Source: Misgurnus anguillicaudatus
Taxonomy: Eukaryota > Chordata > Actinopteri > Cypriniformes > Cobitidae
Length of the DNA: 64,000 nt
Direction: 5' to 3'
Assembly: GCF_027580225.2 (NCBI RefSeq)
Contig: NW_027395276.1
Coordinates: 5,090,501-5,154,500, forward strand
Position numbers and translations under genes: made by a program. Below are positions 1-12,596 of this stretch, one piece after another. Under the pieces are notes generated by a model. The model was given only the letters and a program-made list of their open reading frames with translations, made no database searches and was not told the origin of the DNA. The stretch's first letter is position 1. The number at the start of each line of letters is the position of its first letter.

Positions 1-2591
1 TTTACAGATGAACACAACTTTTATGAATTTTGAAGTCTAAAAGCATTTACTATAAATTAAAAGCTAACCTTAGGCTACAACATCAATGTCATCACCACAA
101 AGCTTCCGACAGTGCTTTAAACTTAATTAAACACATTTAAAAACATCTTCCCTGATAAGGAAATACTCTGTGGATAAATGGTTGTCGGGAATTGTGCTTG
201 TTGTGTTGTTTTTGAGATCTTCATTCATAATGACGTTTAAAGTCCCCGACAAAGTCTATAGCAACTTGTTAGCAAAAACGCTTATAAAAACACTTTATAG
301 TTTTAGAAGGTCACAAGTGAAGCTATTACTGATGTGTATTATGTCGTAGAATAAAACATGAACATTTCATGGGATTATGTATACCCAAAATCTTTTTAGG
401 GAGTTAAAAAACATATTGACTTTGGGACGATGAACCTAGAAGTGCTAAAATGCTAACTCGTTTCTGGGTTTTGCACACTGATGTATATAAATGACTGAAT
501 TGCGCATAAAAAGTTTAACGTAACGGTGTGAGTTGAAGCCACCTGAAGAGTTCAAGCGGCCATCTTGGTATTCCCAACCGGCAGAGGACGTCATTGACTT
601 ACATTCAAAATCATGATCTAAATTCACTCGGCTTACAGCGTATCAGTCACACAAGATTCATTTTTAGGATATGTGTACATAAAGTTATTTTTAATTCTGG
701 TGGTAATGTTTATGTTTTAATCAGGCAGGATAAGAGATTTATAGAAAACATTAAGGTGAGTGTGTCTGCTGAATTCTATTGTAATGACACTGGTGTGTAA
801 ATAAAGTTTTATGACATTAAGAGCGAACACGCTCAGTGTTATTTCTCTAAATAAGTTGTAAAGTAAAGAAAACTTATATTCTCTTTCTTTTTATAAGCAT
901 AGTGGCATTGAACCTGAGTGTTGTTTTTATATTGCTGAATCAAATGCTACTTTAACAACACTTTAAATGGTTAGCTTAACTGTTTTAAAATACAAGCCAT
1001 AATCATTAACACATTTTACTGTACAGACAAAAACAATACTGTATAACATAATTACAAAACCAGCACATTATTGCATGCACATACGGTACTTAAAGCATGA
1101 TTATTTATTTAGATTTCACAATGAGCACTTTTGTCATTAATAATACATGTACTGCTAATCTTATATGTTATAAATAAGTAATAAAGATGAATGTATAGTA
1201 ACTCACTGTTTAAAAAGTTAAATGTACAACTAAATAATTATGTACATGCTTAGGACATTTGTGTTGTAATAATGCACAGGGAGATTTTAGATATAAAAAT
1301 GATATTATATTAATTTAATATAATGTTTGGGAATACCAATCACAATTGTGACGTCATGCGCAATCCAGTCATTTCTACAGATCAGTGGTTTTGCCTAAAA
1401 AATACATCATCCTTGCAGCATTATTAAAAAACAACACAGATAGTGAGGCGTGTCTTTGTGTTCCTCTCATAGACATGAATGATAACGCTCGTGTTTCTTG
1501 GGTTACAGGTGGAGTTCAGATAAGAGGACATTAGTTAGGCATAAAGACACCAAACTACATGAAAACTGAGTCACAAACAATGAAAAGTTTTGATAGTTGA
1601 CCTGACAGCTTCACGTATAGAGGAAACTTCACCCGTGTGGGTCTTTTAGTGAGAAAAAGAGTGAATCTTTACTATAATTACACACTAATGTCTAAAGCAG
1701 CAGGTTACAATACTGCACAATTACACTCAGCTATAATTATCTTGACATTGCTAATTAGACACAACCTCCAGACGTGATTTCTCTGTTCTTATCTTCCAGA
1801 GAAATCAGCAAAGAAATCATCATCATGCCAGTGAAATCTGATGAAAAACGCAGGTTATTTCTAAGCATAAGTCATATCCCATCATACTAATCGAGTAACG
1901 TTTGCAGATTTTCTAAATGCAAACAGAAGTTGTGAAGCCAACTGGAGAAGAGAAAGAGACTTTGATGGGTGAACACAGACGCCAATAACCAACACATGGT
2001 CATCTCCAGCTGTCAGTTATTCATTTCTGTGATGTCAGATATGTTAAACCACACCCAGAAGCAGAATGTCAGCGGTCCGTGTGGGTTATTTCATCATAAC
2101 AGATGCTGTGAAACATTTTTTAATCTACAGAAGATCTAAACCACATTTGCTCTTGACTGGTTTAGTTAACTGCAGTATAGCATGAGAGTGGATTGTTGCA
2201 AAAATTACTTCTAGTTTAACATCTCAACATCTCTGTATGACAAGAGGAACATCAGCAACTCATCTGAGAAGTGAAGCAAGCCGTTATATTTATATCAAAC
2301 ATTAATGTTCAAGGTGAATCCACAATAGTATTTTTTTACATATATACTTCATCTTTCTTTGTATCTTATTAGATTATACACATTTCATGGATTATGTTAT
2401 ATATTCTCCAGATAATTTAATATAGTTATCTTCCCTAACCTTACATGTTGTACCAAGTATGTTTGTGTATGTGATCATTACTGCTCAAAAACTTACAAAA
2501 AATTGCCACTGACATGGCAGGCCAGAGCTAAAATATTTTGTAATGAAATATGCCATTTCTGAATGCTGGACTTTTCAGTCATAAAAACACC

Positions 2592-2744
2592 TGCAAGGCC
2601 TGAAAAAGATCAAGCCTCAGCCAAGAAAAAGTAACGCAAAAGTAACTAAAAAGTAACGTAAGCATTACTTTCTATGAAAAGTAACTAAGTAACGTAATAT
2701 TGTAATAGATTACTTTTAAAAGTAACTTTCCCAAACACTGGTTA
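2592..2744. mobile_element. hAT-type element end, fragment
   Basis: The segment is packed with AAGTAAC motifs and finishes with AAGTAACTTTCCCAAACACTG. It resembles one end of a widespread teleost hAT family whose ends read CAGTGTTGGG followed by AGTAACTTT. The opposite end is not visible, so this is treated as a fragment. Confidence 0.45.
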
Positions 2745-2770
2745 TGTCCTTTTTTTTCTAATATCTGAAT

Positions 2771-3209
2771 TAGGGCTGTAACAATATATCGCGTGTCCTC
2801 ACTTTAAAAGGCCTGTCTAAAATCGAATCCGCATCGCAATTCTGTGTTTCATGAGCAGCTTGTGCGTGTACTATGGCGTTTTGATCAGCAAGAAGTCTGT
2901 TATCAATCTAAAATCATTATGAGTCGTTTATAACGTGCATTTAAAAAAACAACACTCGTTAAACAAAGTCATTCAAAATATTCTTTTTTATCATGAAAAT
3001 ACCTGAAACAATTTAAAGAACAGCGATATAAATATTGCTGTAGACATTTCCTGGAATAGGGTTTGTAATGCTACTTCTTCTGTGGCACAAAGGGAGTTTC
3101 TACACGAGAGCGCCCCCTAGCTTTTGGATGTGGCGGCATTTCACCGTAATTCATTCAAATTCATTCATTAAGAAAACGCACATTTGCACGATAAATCGTT
3201 ACAGCCCTA
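2771..3209. mobile_element. Non-autonomous hAT element with 8-bp target duplication
   Basis: The left end TAGGGCTGTAACAATATATCG and the right end, read in reverse complement as TAGGGCTGTAACGATTTATC, form imperfect terminal inverted repeats of about 21 bp. The element is flanked on both sides by ATCTGAAT (2763-2770 and 3210-3217), a perfect 8-bp duplication typical of hAT transposition. It is 439 bp with no transposase, so it must have been moved by an enzyme supplied elsewhere. Confidence 0.9.
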
Positions 3210-3481
3210 ATCTGAATGTATGTAAGAAGAAAATGCCTTTGTCAAAAGCTATACATTTTCTTTACTTCGGTTTAAGATGTTAAGGAGCAGATCCACTGGA
3301 CATTGTTTATTCTCATCTTTGGTAGCTCCTGAAGGCTTCATGTATGAAAACAGCACCATGAACTACTACGTTTAACAGGAATACGGAAGTAAGTTGAGGA
3401 TATACCCTATTCTGGGCCGAAACTGATACTGAAAATTACTTGGTTGAAAATGGAAAATGACTTAAATTTTTTGTATAATTG

Positions 3482-4031
3482 TTAGCCTGGTTAAAACCAG
3501 ACCATTCTCAGTAGTAACTGAGTTATGGTCTGGCAAAGCTTCATATTCAAATCATTTTCAAAGGGGCGTCACCAACGGACGTCTCTCAAATGCCTCTGTG
3601 TCCAACTGGATAGACCTAAAACCAATCACAGCGATGAAGGATATGATGTTTGCAGAGCTATATCAGACTTTCGCCGGATCCAGTCGGTAAGACAGCGATA
3701 ACATCTTTTTTTAGATATGAAGGCTTCGAGTGTTGTTCTTTGCTCGGGTTTTAACGAAAAGGAAAATTTTAAATCGCTTAAATTTTAAATCGCTTAAAAC
3801 AGACGTGATAGCCGATTCGAAAGAGTGATGTTTCATGGCGCCATCCATCTTTTTGTAATACACAAAATCTGCTTCACTTTCGCTCCGCTGTCATCATTGT
3901 GTAAAACCCGCCCCAATGTTTCTGATTGGTATCGCGATTTCTCTGCATTTTAAATTTTAAATGGCTCTTTGCCAGACTACTTGCAGAGCAAAGCTAAATT
4001 TGCGGGAAGGTGTCTGGGTTTTCCCAGCTTA
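3482..4031. mobile_element. Non-autonomous hAT element with 8-bp target duplication
   Basis: The ends TTAGCCTGGTTAAAACCAGA and GTGTCTGGGTTTTCCCAGCTTA are degenerate inverted repeats. TATAATTG occurs on both sides (3474-3481 and 4032-4039), a perfect 8-bp duplication. At 550 bp the element has no long open frame. Confidence 0.85.
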
Positions 4032-4516
4032 TATAATTGTATTAACATTAGACGTTTTAGGACTACAAAACAATCAAATATGAAAACCTTTTTAAATATT
4101 TTTAAATATTCTTTCGGTGCATCACTAATTGCAAATGAAGTATGCTTTGTGAGGCAATGTGTTGGATTTACAGTGAGTTTACCGTACAGTAGATCAAACT
4201 CAAAAAGCTCAGCTCCACACGATTGACTGAAACAGATCAATAGCCCAAAGCCAAATGTTGATCTTTCTTAAAAATGTCTGAATGACTCTGTCCATAATAC
4301 TAAAGAGTTGGTGATGTAATGAGCGCGTGTAGTCGAGGTGTAGTGGTGAGAATCATCTAATTCAACACATCAGCAGCCGGGTCTCAGTCTGACCTCTCTA
4401 CTCGAGTCCCTACAGCGGCTCTAATGGAATAATTTACTAAAGAACAGATTCCCTGTGAGAGGTCACCAGGTCTCGTTCACCAATTAACACAGAACAGGTC
4501 ACTAATAACCAGACAC

Positions 4517-4575
<59 letters not shown>

Positions 4576-4591
4576 GCTCGCTCGCTCACTC
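4517..4591. repeat. CT microsatellite with a CTCG tail
   Basis: A nearly pure CT run of about 60 bp is followed by several CTCG units. It lies about 200 bp beyond the donor end of the MAM exon at 4788-5062, inside the next intron. Confidence 0.95.
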
Positions 4592-4787
4592 TGCTCACCA
4601 AGACAAATAATGTGATTCTTGTAGTAAGCGACTGTTGTTATTATTATTATGAAAAAGAGAAACAGACAGACTTGAAATGTATTTGTGTATTTCTTACATC
4701 TTAAAGAAAATCACTGCACTTCTGTTGGTTTAATTAATGTTGTTTGTTAAGTCAATCATTTTATTTGCATTGACTATCAGATCTCAC

Positions 4788-5062
4788 CTGATAGAAGTTA
4801 GGCCAGTAAGTGCTGATGGCAAGCTCCACCTGGTTCCAGTTTCGACCGACAGGTCCGGATGTGTTCCAGACGGGCAGACCCATTGGACTGTTGTTTTCTT
4901 TAATGTAGATGTTGAGGTGTGCCGGGCTCCCCCCCTCTCTCCCCGCCACATAATACTGAAATATGACACAATGCGTGTCGTTCTCTTTGAGCTGTGGGGT
5001 GAAGAGTAAAGCCTTCTGTCCAGCGTAACGGCCTGAAGAATTTACCATCATAAACGCTGAAC
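4788..5062 (-). CDS. ptprm: Exon encoding the central part of the MAM domain of the same PTPRM-like receptor tyrosine phosphatase
   Basis: This exon runs on the minus strand from an acceptor ending TCTGGCAG to a GTGAGA donor. It enters in phase 1, completing the glycine codon begun by the exon at 29431-29553, and leaves in phase 0 after WPNFYQ. It encodes about 91 residues, including [18 protein letters not shown] and the stretch [14 protein letters not shown], which are hallmarks of type IIB phosphatase MAM domains. The cysteine in NDTHC matches the third MAM cysteine; its disulfide partner should lie in the next exon, beyond position 1. Three N-glycosylation sequons are visible (NSS, NDT, NTS). 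The exon is 275 nt here, whereas the mammalian exon is, from memory, 272 nt. A second acceptor six bases further in (GCAGGTTCAG) would give 269 nt and drop two residues. FMMVNSSGR resembles PTPRT; the C-terminal half resembles PTPRM. Confidence 0.9.
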
Positions 5063-5628
5063 CTGCCAGAGAAATCACAAAGCACAAGGATAAATATCAA
5101 TCCACTGACATAATGACCAAAGCCTCCGCTCTCAGGTTAAATGGGTCATATTTTCTCAACTCTACAGCCGTATATTTTTAGTCCCTGAATGGCACTTTTC
5201 AAATGTTTCTTTCTGAATAAAACATTCAGATTTAGGGATCATTTTGCTTTCTCTATAAAAACACTCAGAAGATAAAAAGCATCCTGAGGCGTGGATCACC
5301 ATAATGCCACAACACTGGCACAGATGGGCTGACAAATTAAAAAACGGGCTTTATTCAGTACCAATAAAACTGCTTTAACGGTTGAAAGTAAGGATGTACA
5401 AACACAAAATATCTGTGCCGATATTGATAATTAATTACTAGGGCTAATTATTATTATTGATATTGATAATTAATTACCAGCAATGCATGTTTTTTTTTCA
5501 GATACATTAAACACTTCTTTGATTTTGATCCAATTTAATTAATTTATCGATATTTTTATATTATGTGCCCAGTTAAACATTTTTAATTACAAATGCAACC
5601 AAAATATATAACATGAACATTTATTTAA

Positions 5629-6759
5629 CCCTTATGTGTGGTTGGGGCCATTTTTATTTTTTGTCTTAATTTGGCCACAACGTTTTCTGTGTTTCAGCAA
5701 ATGGAATGATTTTTGGTGACAAATCTTATGTTTACACATATTTGAAGAAAATGCTTTGAAATTTTTCAAACACTCAACAATTTACCGTGGGCAAATTTAC
5801 TACCCATTCGTGATGTTAGTGGCCAAAAAAGGCCACTGAATTAAACTGCTGTAAAAATGTATTGGATCAATATTTCTTTCAATTTGTTTTTGCATAAATC
5901 TGTTAATCAACCTCAGTACTGATCAAAACAATGTAATGATTTTAACTCTTAAATTGGCAAGTTTATAAGTGGTGTCTGTGATTTGGGGAAAAACACACAC
6001 AAAATGATTGATTTTCAATATAAAAGTGTTGTGGACTGTTTTTTTTTTACTTTTTCACAGTCTTGGACATGTAAAAGATTAGTAAAAACATTGGCTTTGA
6101 TGCATTTTTAGTTTTTGTGCAGCATCAGATTTTATTTTTTTCTCCCTCATTTATTGTTTGTAACTCAGTGTACAAACCAGAAATTAAGCTGATGTCTTGC
6201 AGTTCTGTTTTTAAACTGTTAAACCTTATAAAGTGCTACAAATAAAAAACAAAAATATAAACAAAAATAATCCTCCTGACTGCTGATATATGAAAGGGTT
6301 CTTTATAGCACCACTGAGGTTCTATGTAGCACTTTTCAAGGCAAGGCTCTATAAAGAACCATCTAAAAAAAAGAGTTCTATATAGTACCAAAAAGGGTGC
6401 TGCTATTGTTACAAGCTGAAGAACCCTTATTTGGTACTATATAGAACCGTTTTTCTTTAGAGTGAAGACTGTGAAAAAGATTAAATAAAATACAGTCCAC
6501 AATCACTTTTTATATTGAAAATCAGTCATTTTGTGTTTTTCCCCTCACATCAGTGACATCACTTATGAACTTGGCAATTAATGAGTTAAAATCATGGAGT
6601 TTTTGTAAACATTTGGTAGTTTTGATCAGAACTGAGGTGGATTTACAGATGTATGCCAAAAAATATTCATCTGATACAATTTTACAGCCGTTTAATTCAG
6701 TGGCATTTTTTGGCCACTGACAGCACAAACGGGTAGTAAATTGGAACAATGCACAAGGG
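5629..6759. mobile_element. piggyBac-type non-autonomous foldback element
   Basis: The unit is bounded by TTAA on both sides (5625-5628 and 6760-6763), the piggyBac target sequence, and its ends read CCCTTATGTG and, in reverse complement, CCCTTGTGCA. Two internal arms, about 5796-6062 and 6466-6745, are diverged inverted copies of each other; for example, CACTGAATTAAAC in the left arm pairs with GTTTAATTCAGTG in the right. No transposase is present. A separate small repeat occupies part of the loop. Confidence 0.75.
6285..6468. mobile_element. Small MITE-like repeat nested in the piggyBac-type element
   Basis: The motifs GGGTTCTTTATAGCACC, TATATAGTACC and AAGAACCCTTATTTGG recur in both orientations, giving the palindromic GGTTCTATATAGAACC-type pattern of an abundant teleost MITE. 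It sits in the loop between the two arms of the 5629-6759 element, so it probably inserted later. Confidence 0.5.
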
Positions 6760-6763
6760 TTAA

Positions 6764-9473
6764 ACTTTTTAAAAATCACACAATCTCATTTACCACAACA
6801 AACTATCAAAAATACACATTTTTATAAATAAAGAAAAAAAAGTATCACATAAAATCAAGCTTATGATGGCAACAGTCAAAGTCTTTCAGTATTTGGTCCC
6901 AAAATGTGCACAGTAGTGACAATCACTCAGGTAGTTTTAGAAAAAAATATAAAATTGAAAAGTAAATGAATATATAAATGAAGCTGTTCAACTTAAGCAT
7001 TTGATCTGTCACATAACATCAGATCTAACGTCAAACAGGTGCTGCAGTAGTCTCTTTTGAGAGATTTTCCTTAAAAAAAATATCAACTTATCAACATGTC
7101 AGGAGAGAGGACACTGCATTTTGCATGGACAATATCACCTGCAGTTCATGAACACACTCGTCTTCTGTCTTTTTCGCTGTGTTTTGCTGCAAAAACCACT
7201 TTGTTGTTGCATCGCATTCACTTGAAAATAAACCAAAATGTGCATTTTGGCGGAAATGCGTAGATGGACATTAAGTCAAGGAATGAGGATCATTAACATG
7301 CTTGACCAGGTTGAAAGCTTGGCCAGCTTAGCTAGGCTGGTTGGCTGGTCTAAGCTGGTTTAGGATGGAATTGGCTGGTATAATATGGTCCTCCCAACCT
7401 GGCAAAGCTGGTCAAGCTGCTCTTCTAGCCTGACCAGCGAAAAAATTTGCCAAAACCCCCCTAAAACCAGCATGCTACATCCGCTTAACACAATTAAAAC
7501 GAGGCAGGGAGACCAGCCAACCAGCTTAGGCCAGTTTTAGCTAGTCTTTTTGGTAGTGGTTTTTGTTAGTAAACCAAATTGACAAAAGAGCTTGTGGAAC
7601 CATCTCCTGTTCCTGAATGTACAGCTGGCACAAATCTATAAGATGTATACATCAGTACCCATATAGTTCATGTTATAAGGGTTTATATCTGATTCATCTT
7701 CTGTTTATCAACACATTATAAAAGAATCACTGACAGTAATTGATTAAAGATTCACTTCATTAAATGAGCAGCTTCATTTATCTTAATCAGCAATGCTAAT
7801 GAATGAATATCTGATTCAATCACACTGCTGCCAAATCCACACACGCACACAATTACAGAACCACATGCACACACACACGCACAATATGATAAACTCTGGG
7901 TATTGTCTGATGTTTGAGCTACACAAGACTTTGGATAAAAGTAAAACATCACTAAAGCAATGATGAGCAGATTACATCATCTACGCACCAAACTTTCCCT
8001 CATGCAGTCATAAGAATTTTAATCTCAAATCTTCATGTCTTTGTATTTGTCAAGATTACATGTTACGCATCATTTCCTTATTAAAAGATAAGAACAAAAA
8101 TATTCAGTTTATTTGCTTATAGCATCTCAAATGAAACTCAACGTTAGTGGCATACAGAAATCTATCATGTGATCTGTCGATGAAACATTCAGTGTGAAAA
8201 TACACAAAGCAAGACTTCACCCAACAATTAACTGAATAGTGAAACGCGTCTCTATATGACACTTTATTAGTACTGGAGCAAGTTATTACATTTTGATGAA
8301 AGATTACAAAGGCAAATATTTTTTCATTAGAATAACATGCGCTGACAAATCCTTCACAATAAGGGCAGGAATGCAAATGAAGAAAATGAATAAGTTCAGG
8401 ATGATATTTAACATCTTTCAAAGATTCAATGTCACCAAGCTCACGGCCTGGCGGGTTTGTATGCGATGTACATAATACAGCCAATGAATAAACTGATAAC
8501 ACAGAAACACACACAAACCGTTTTACTGACAGACACACACATGACTAACACACAAATATATAAATTAATTTACAACACACAATCAAAGCTACACAAGTGA
8601 CAACAAACACACGTACTAACATACTTAACTTATCTATCTTAATGATGACTAGTGTTTTTATAGAGCACTAGTTATAAATACTATTACCTAACCCTAACCA
8701 ACACTAGTCTAACCAAAGGTGTGTAGTAACGTGCTACTTTGTTACATTTACTTGAATCACTACTGTGTGTATTCGTAACTGAATGATTTAATTATTAATG
8801 AATCATTACAATAAATGATTCGTTTGAGTCAATTCTATACAAATCATTTATTGAACCTTAGGCCAAACCTTTTGAATTGGTTTAGTTGTTCCCTGCACAC
8901 TGTTTAATCTGATGTGTTTTTTTACTCGTATCAAAATCTAAGAAGACGCGGTACATAAAGACTGTTGGATATGAATATCCATGTACTGAACTCAATGAAG
9001 ATCTATTGGTAAAGATCCATATGCAGCTCTTGTAAACTAGATGTGAGTGCTTCTCACAACACACACGTGTGACACATGAGTTTCACATTCACAACATGAG
9101 AAAGCACAAGTTGTGTCTATATGTTTTTAAAGGTAGAAAAGTGATTTAGTCAAGACCAGTGTGACAAAATTAGGTAACTTCCCCTTTAAGTCCAGATTCA
9201 ATATACTGTTACACATGCGTTTTCTTTTTCAGCTGTCCAAATTTTGATTGGTTTATCATACCTACCGGTTTATCGCTCATCCCTAATTGCATACTTTTTG
9301 ACTTTTACTCAAGTACATTTTTTATTATCTCTCTCCACCTTTATCCCTAACCAAAAACTTTCTGCATTTTTTTATAATTAAAAAAGCTATCTATATTTTC
9401 ATAGTGTTTTTTACAAATGAGGACGTCCCTAAATTGAGGTTTTGCTAAGGTTTTGCTCCCAAATTAAATATGC
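6764..9473. other. Intronic DNA without a recognised gene
   Basis: Apart from the 7295-7562 repeat this is AT-rich sequence. ORFs such as 8104-8538 on the minus strand have cysteine- and histidine-rich, unconvincing products. ACCGGTTTATCGCTCATCCCTAAT near 9265 looks like a decayed transposon end. Confidence 0.5.
7295..7562. repeat. Degenerate AGCTGGT/ACCAGC interspersed repeat
   Basis: The segment contains many copies of GCTGG, GGCTGGT and their reverse complement ACCAGC, arranged with GGT-rich units to the left and CCAGC-rich units to the right, so it can fold on itself. This composition is typical of a common teleost repeat. Confidence 0.6.
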
Positions 9474-10715
9474 ACTAGAGGTCTTCACGGGTCCACTTAG
9501 TTACGAAATCCCGAGGTCCGCTGCGAGACCCAAGACAGTTCTGGTCTAAAAGTTTCACGTGTGCCTCGAACACTGGTCAGGTATAATATAAGCAGCCTCG
9601 AGTTTTGAGTAATTAAATATGAATCAGATTCAAATTCAAGAACCTTTTAAGGACTTTCCAGGTCCAATACCCTCAAATTCAAGGACTAAATGTGGGGACA
9701 CATTTCAAGAGAGATCAAGGTTACATCATGTTATTTTTTAAGATACATTGTTACAGTTCCCTTTCGAGGAAACTCGCGCTGCATCACTGCTGTGACACTT
9801 TGGGGACGCCTCCAGGGGTAAGTGCGTCTGAATGTGTATATCAAATTCAACCAATGGTGAGACTTAACGACAAAGACAGGGTGACGCGGGAGTCAGGAAG
9901 TATATCACTATCTGAAATATTGCCAAAGACGACGTTACAGGGACGCAGGAAGTATGACAAGAGAGACGCAGCGTCTCGTTCCCTTCTCAGGGAACAACAG
10001 TTACATACGTAACCCGAGACGTTTTCATGTGTCAAACACAACTATGCAAAAAAAGCATTTTGGTTTGAATCAACATTCGCATACAGAAGATATAAGCATT
10101 TAAAACAAACAGTTTAGCACGTGTGATTAAAAAGTCTAGAAGTTGATGATATTATCCTACACTACACAGGGAATAATATGGATTTCTTTCCAGAAAACTT
10201 CTTGCATAAAATAGATTCAAGCACTTTCAATGACCTGTATCGATGTATGTATATTTTCACAAACTTCCCAGGGCCTTGAATTTTTCCCCCAGATTCACAA
10301 ACTTTCAAGGACCCGTGGGAACCCTGATGAACGTGTTTTGGCCAAACGGAACTGAGCAGACCCGAACTCTCTCGCATGAGTCCTTTTCCAACCCCACACT
10401 GTTTACCAAAAGAGCTTTCGGCATCAAGTGGCTGGCAGTAGGTCATTTCCATTCAATTTTGAATACATACTGTAAGCGATTACCTTTGTGTCTTATAATA
10501 AATAAGCTTCAGATAATAAATAAAAATAAATGGAGCAGTGAGACAAATTGGTCGGAAGGCCACCGTGATTTCTTTATGTCTGACTGAACACACATCTGTG
10601 CCGTAAAAAAAAAATGACACTTGCTCGGGTCTGACTCAGTTCGCAATTTTGTTGGGTTTGTCTCGGTCCCATCTTTCTTGGAAAAAAGTGATTGGGTCAG
10701 GATACATTTCTTTTT
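9474..10715. mobile_element. Composite of nested hAT fragments around a short dispersed repeat
   Basis: The outer layer begins ACTAGAGGTCTTCACGGGTCC and resumes after 10328 with GACCCGAACTCTCTCG and GCTCGGGTCTGACTC, matching a hAT-like family rich in GGGTC/GACCC. Inside is a second layer with AAGGACTTTCCAGG on the left and the typical end GTGGGAACCCTG at about 10316-10327. Inside that is the repeat at 9750-10020. The order suggests three successive insertions; the boundaries are approximate. Confidence 0.45.
9750..10020. repeat. Short dispersed repeat with inverted ends (GTTCCCTTTCGAGG / CCTTCTCAGGGAAC)
   Basis: The unit runs from TTACAGTTCCCTTTCGAGG to GTTACATACGTAACCCGAGACG and contains CGCTGCATCACTGC and GACGCAGCGTCTCG as internal inverted segments. 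It closely resembles a very abundant repeat of cyprinid genomes, recognised from memory. The ORFs across it are not genes. Confidence 0.55.
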
Positions 10716-12596
10716 ACACACAGACACAGACACCTGGTATGACACGGCATGCTATAAGATTAGAAACAAGATGCTGACGGGTCAACACATCATTTCAGTC
10801 ATTCCACACGATACAGTAAGAGGTGTGATGTGTAACACCTGTTCAGCAGATACTGTGTTTGTATAAAAGCATGAGGCCACGGTAAACTGTGAATATAAAT
10901 GCTGTCTGTGTTTATCATATTACTTATTAGTTTGCTGTCATTTAGCAAGCAAACACAGAAAGACCTCACATTTACTGGAGCTGTCAATCATCACAGCCTC
11001 TTCAGTCTGATCATCCTGTCTGGCAAAATAATTATCCACCTACTCCAGCAGCAAATGATAATGAGCGTTGCTTTTTTTACAGCAGTACTAGTGTAGTGTG
11101 CCTGTTTTTCTCTTCTTTCCTCCTTAACGATAACACGTTTGGCCCAATTAGCCGCGGAGCGTCGTCTCCTCCTGCGTTCTGGTGAAGGGTACGAGTGCTC
11201 GCCGGCTGTCAGGGCTCTGCAGGAGAATCTCTTTATTAACACTTCACTGACATCAGCGTCTGATTGGACGAGACCTTTCTGTTATAATGACAACGTCTAT
11301 ACATTAAATGAGTCGACAGATACTAAACTCGTGACCTGTAACACATGCTAAGAGAAACATTATCTTAATGTGGATGTGTTATGCTGATCCCCAAGACTGT
11401 TCAGTAAATAAGGTTTAAATATTACATGGAAATCCAATTTTGGAACTGTATATGCGGATAAGTGTCGTATATCACGGTTGGGATTATACGCACAGCTAGT
11501 TATTTCATTACGACCTATGACACAGGAGTGTATAAAATAATTCAGCTCAACTACCGGTTGCTCACACACGCTGTGCACACAAAGTCTGATTAGGATCTGC
11601 TGGTGTAATGCACGGATCACAGTGTCACTAATGGCACAAGATTTCAAAGTAAATCCCCGCAGCTCTGACAAGGTGAAAACATTACCTGCACAGAGACGCC
11701 GATTCACCAATTTACAGCGATGTGTGAGGCTGGTACGCGGCTTTATTTCTGCCGTCTTGGCACCTGATGCTTCATTAGAGCATGCTGGGATACCGCCTGA
11801 ACTCCTCATACTAATGGCAGAGCTAATTAAAAGAGTCTCGGACAAGCCGAGCATCACAACATTATCATGAGGACCAGATTCACAAGCCGAGATGATTTTA
11901 ATAAAGAGAGAGATTTCAATACAGTGCTGCTTAAAATATAACGCATACGCGGTGTTTACTTGAAATGATACTCTGTTATTACCAGGATGCACGGCCAGAA
12001 ACATGGTATTTTTATTGTATGTTGGTAGGCGGCCACACAAACTCTGTCGTCATTATCAAGAAGTTTTCCCGTGTTGATTTGTGCATGAGCACATTAATGT
12101 TAATGTCTCTAAAAAAAGACTGTAATTCATCTAAATGTTTGAACTAAACTCAAGCACTCCTTAAAAAATGTAAGAGCTGTTAATGAGTCGTTTATTCAAA
12201 ACTATTATTGTTTGTGTGAAATAACCTGATTGATATAAGGGTGTTATTTTGTACAAAATGATTAATGATTTTAACATCAATATACTTAGTGGTGTAACAG
12301 TACGTGCATTCATCTTCAAATGTCACAGTATGGACATCACGGTTGGGTGCACACAGTCTGTCAACGAACATGTGTGTGTTCAAATGAATACACACACACC
12401 TCTCCCAAAACAAACTAGATGTGTTTCTACTTGACGGGCATCCTTAATATTTAAAATCATTTTATTATTATTATAAGTCTGTCTGCCTCACACTTTTATT
12501 GTTGCAGCTCTTTTTTATTTCTTGTCAAAGCCCTGCATTAAAACTCTTCTATTGTAAAGCTTTGAGACTCAATGTGACATCTTTAATGTGTCGATT
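10716..12596. other. Intronic DNA, partly repeat-free
   Basis: 11100-11290 and 11550-11900 show no repeat and have balanced composition with AGAGCTAATTAAAAG-type homeodomain cores. TAGTGGTGTAACAGTACGTG near 12288 resembles a hAT end. Apart from the unassigned 226-codon ORF at 11360-12040, no gene is seen. Confidence 0.4.
11360..12040 (-). other. 226-codon open reading frame of uncertain meaning
   Basis: An uninterrupted minus-strand frame of 681 bp crosses a region with no obvious repeat. The predicted peptide is rich in Ile, Ser, Cys and His and has no domain or motif I recognise. It has no repeat-driven explanation, unlike the longer ORFs in this window. It lies inside an intron on the same strand as the host gene. 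A 226-codon frame would be expected by chance roughly 0.1 times in 64 kb at average base composition, so chance remains plausible. Confidence 0.15.

Larger units (their letters stand above)
1..4787 (-). other. Partial downstream intron of the PTPRM-like gene
   Basis: This follows the donor of the 4788-5062 exon. I looked on the minus strand for the short exon that should complete the MAM domain, with its closing cysteine, and did not find it. Apart from the two hAT elements and the repeats listed separately, 1-2590 is AT-rich DNA in which I recognise no gene. Confidence 0.6.

Noticed and set aside
4737..5009. Plus-strand ORF overlapping the second MAM exon
   Set aside because: It is the antisense shadow of the real exon.
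4761..5087. A 108-codon gene with its own start codon
   Set aside because: The Met lies upstream of the splice acceptor in the intron; only 4788-5062 is exon.
8104..8538. 144-codon minus-strand ORF with a signal-peptide-like start
   Set aside because: No domain, odd composition, and a length expected by chance several times in a window this size.
8688..8705. Telomere-like CCTAACCCTAACC
   Set aside because: Fewer than three units; too short to be more than chance.
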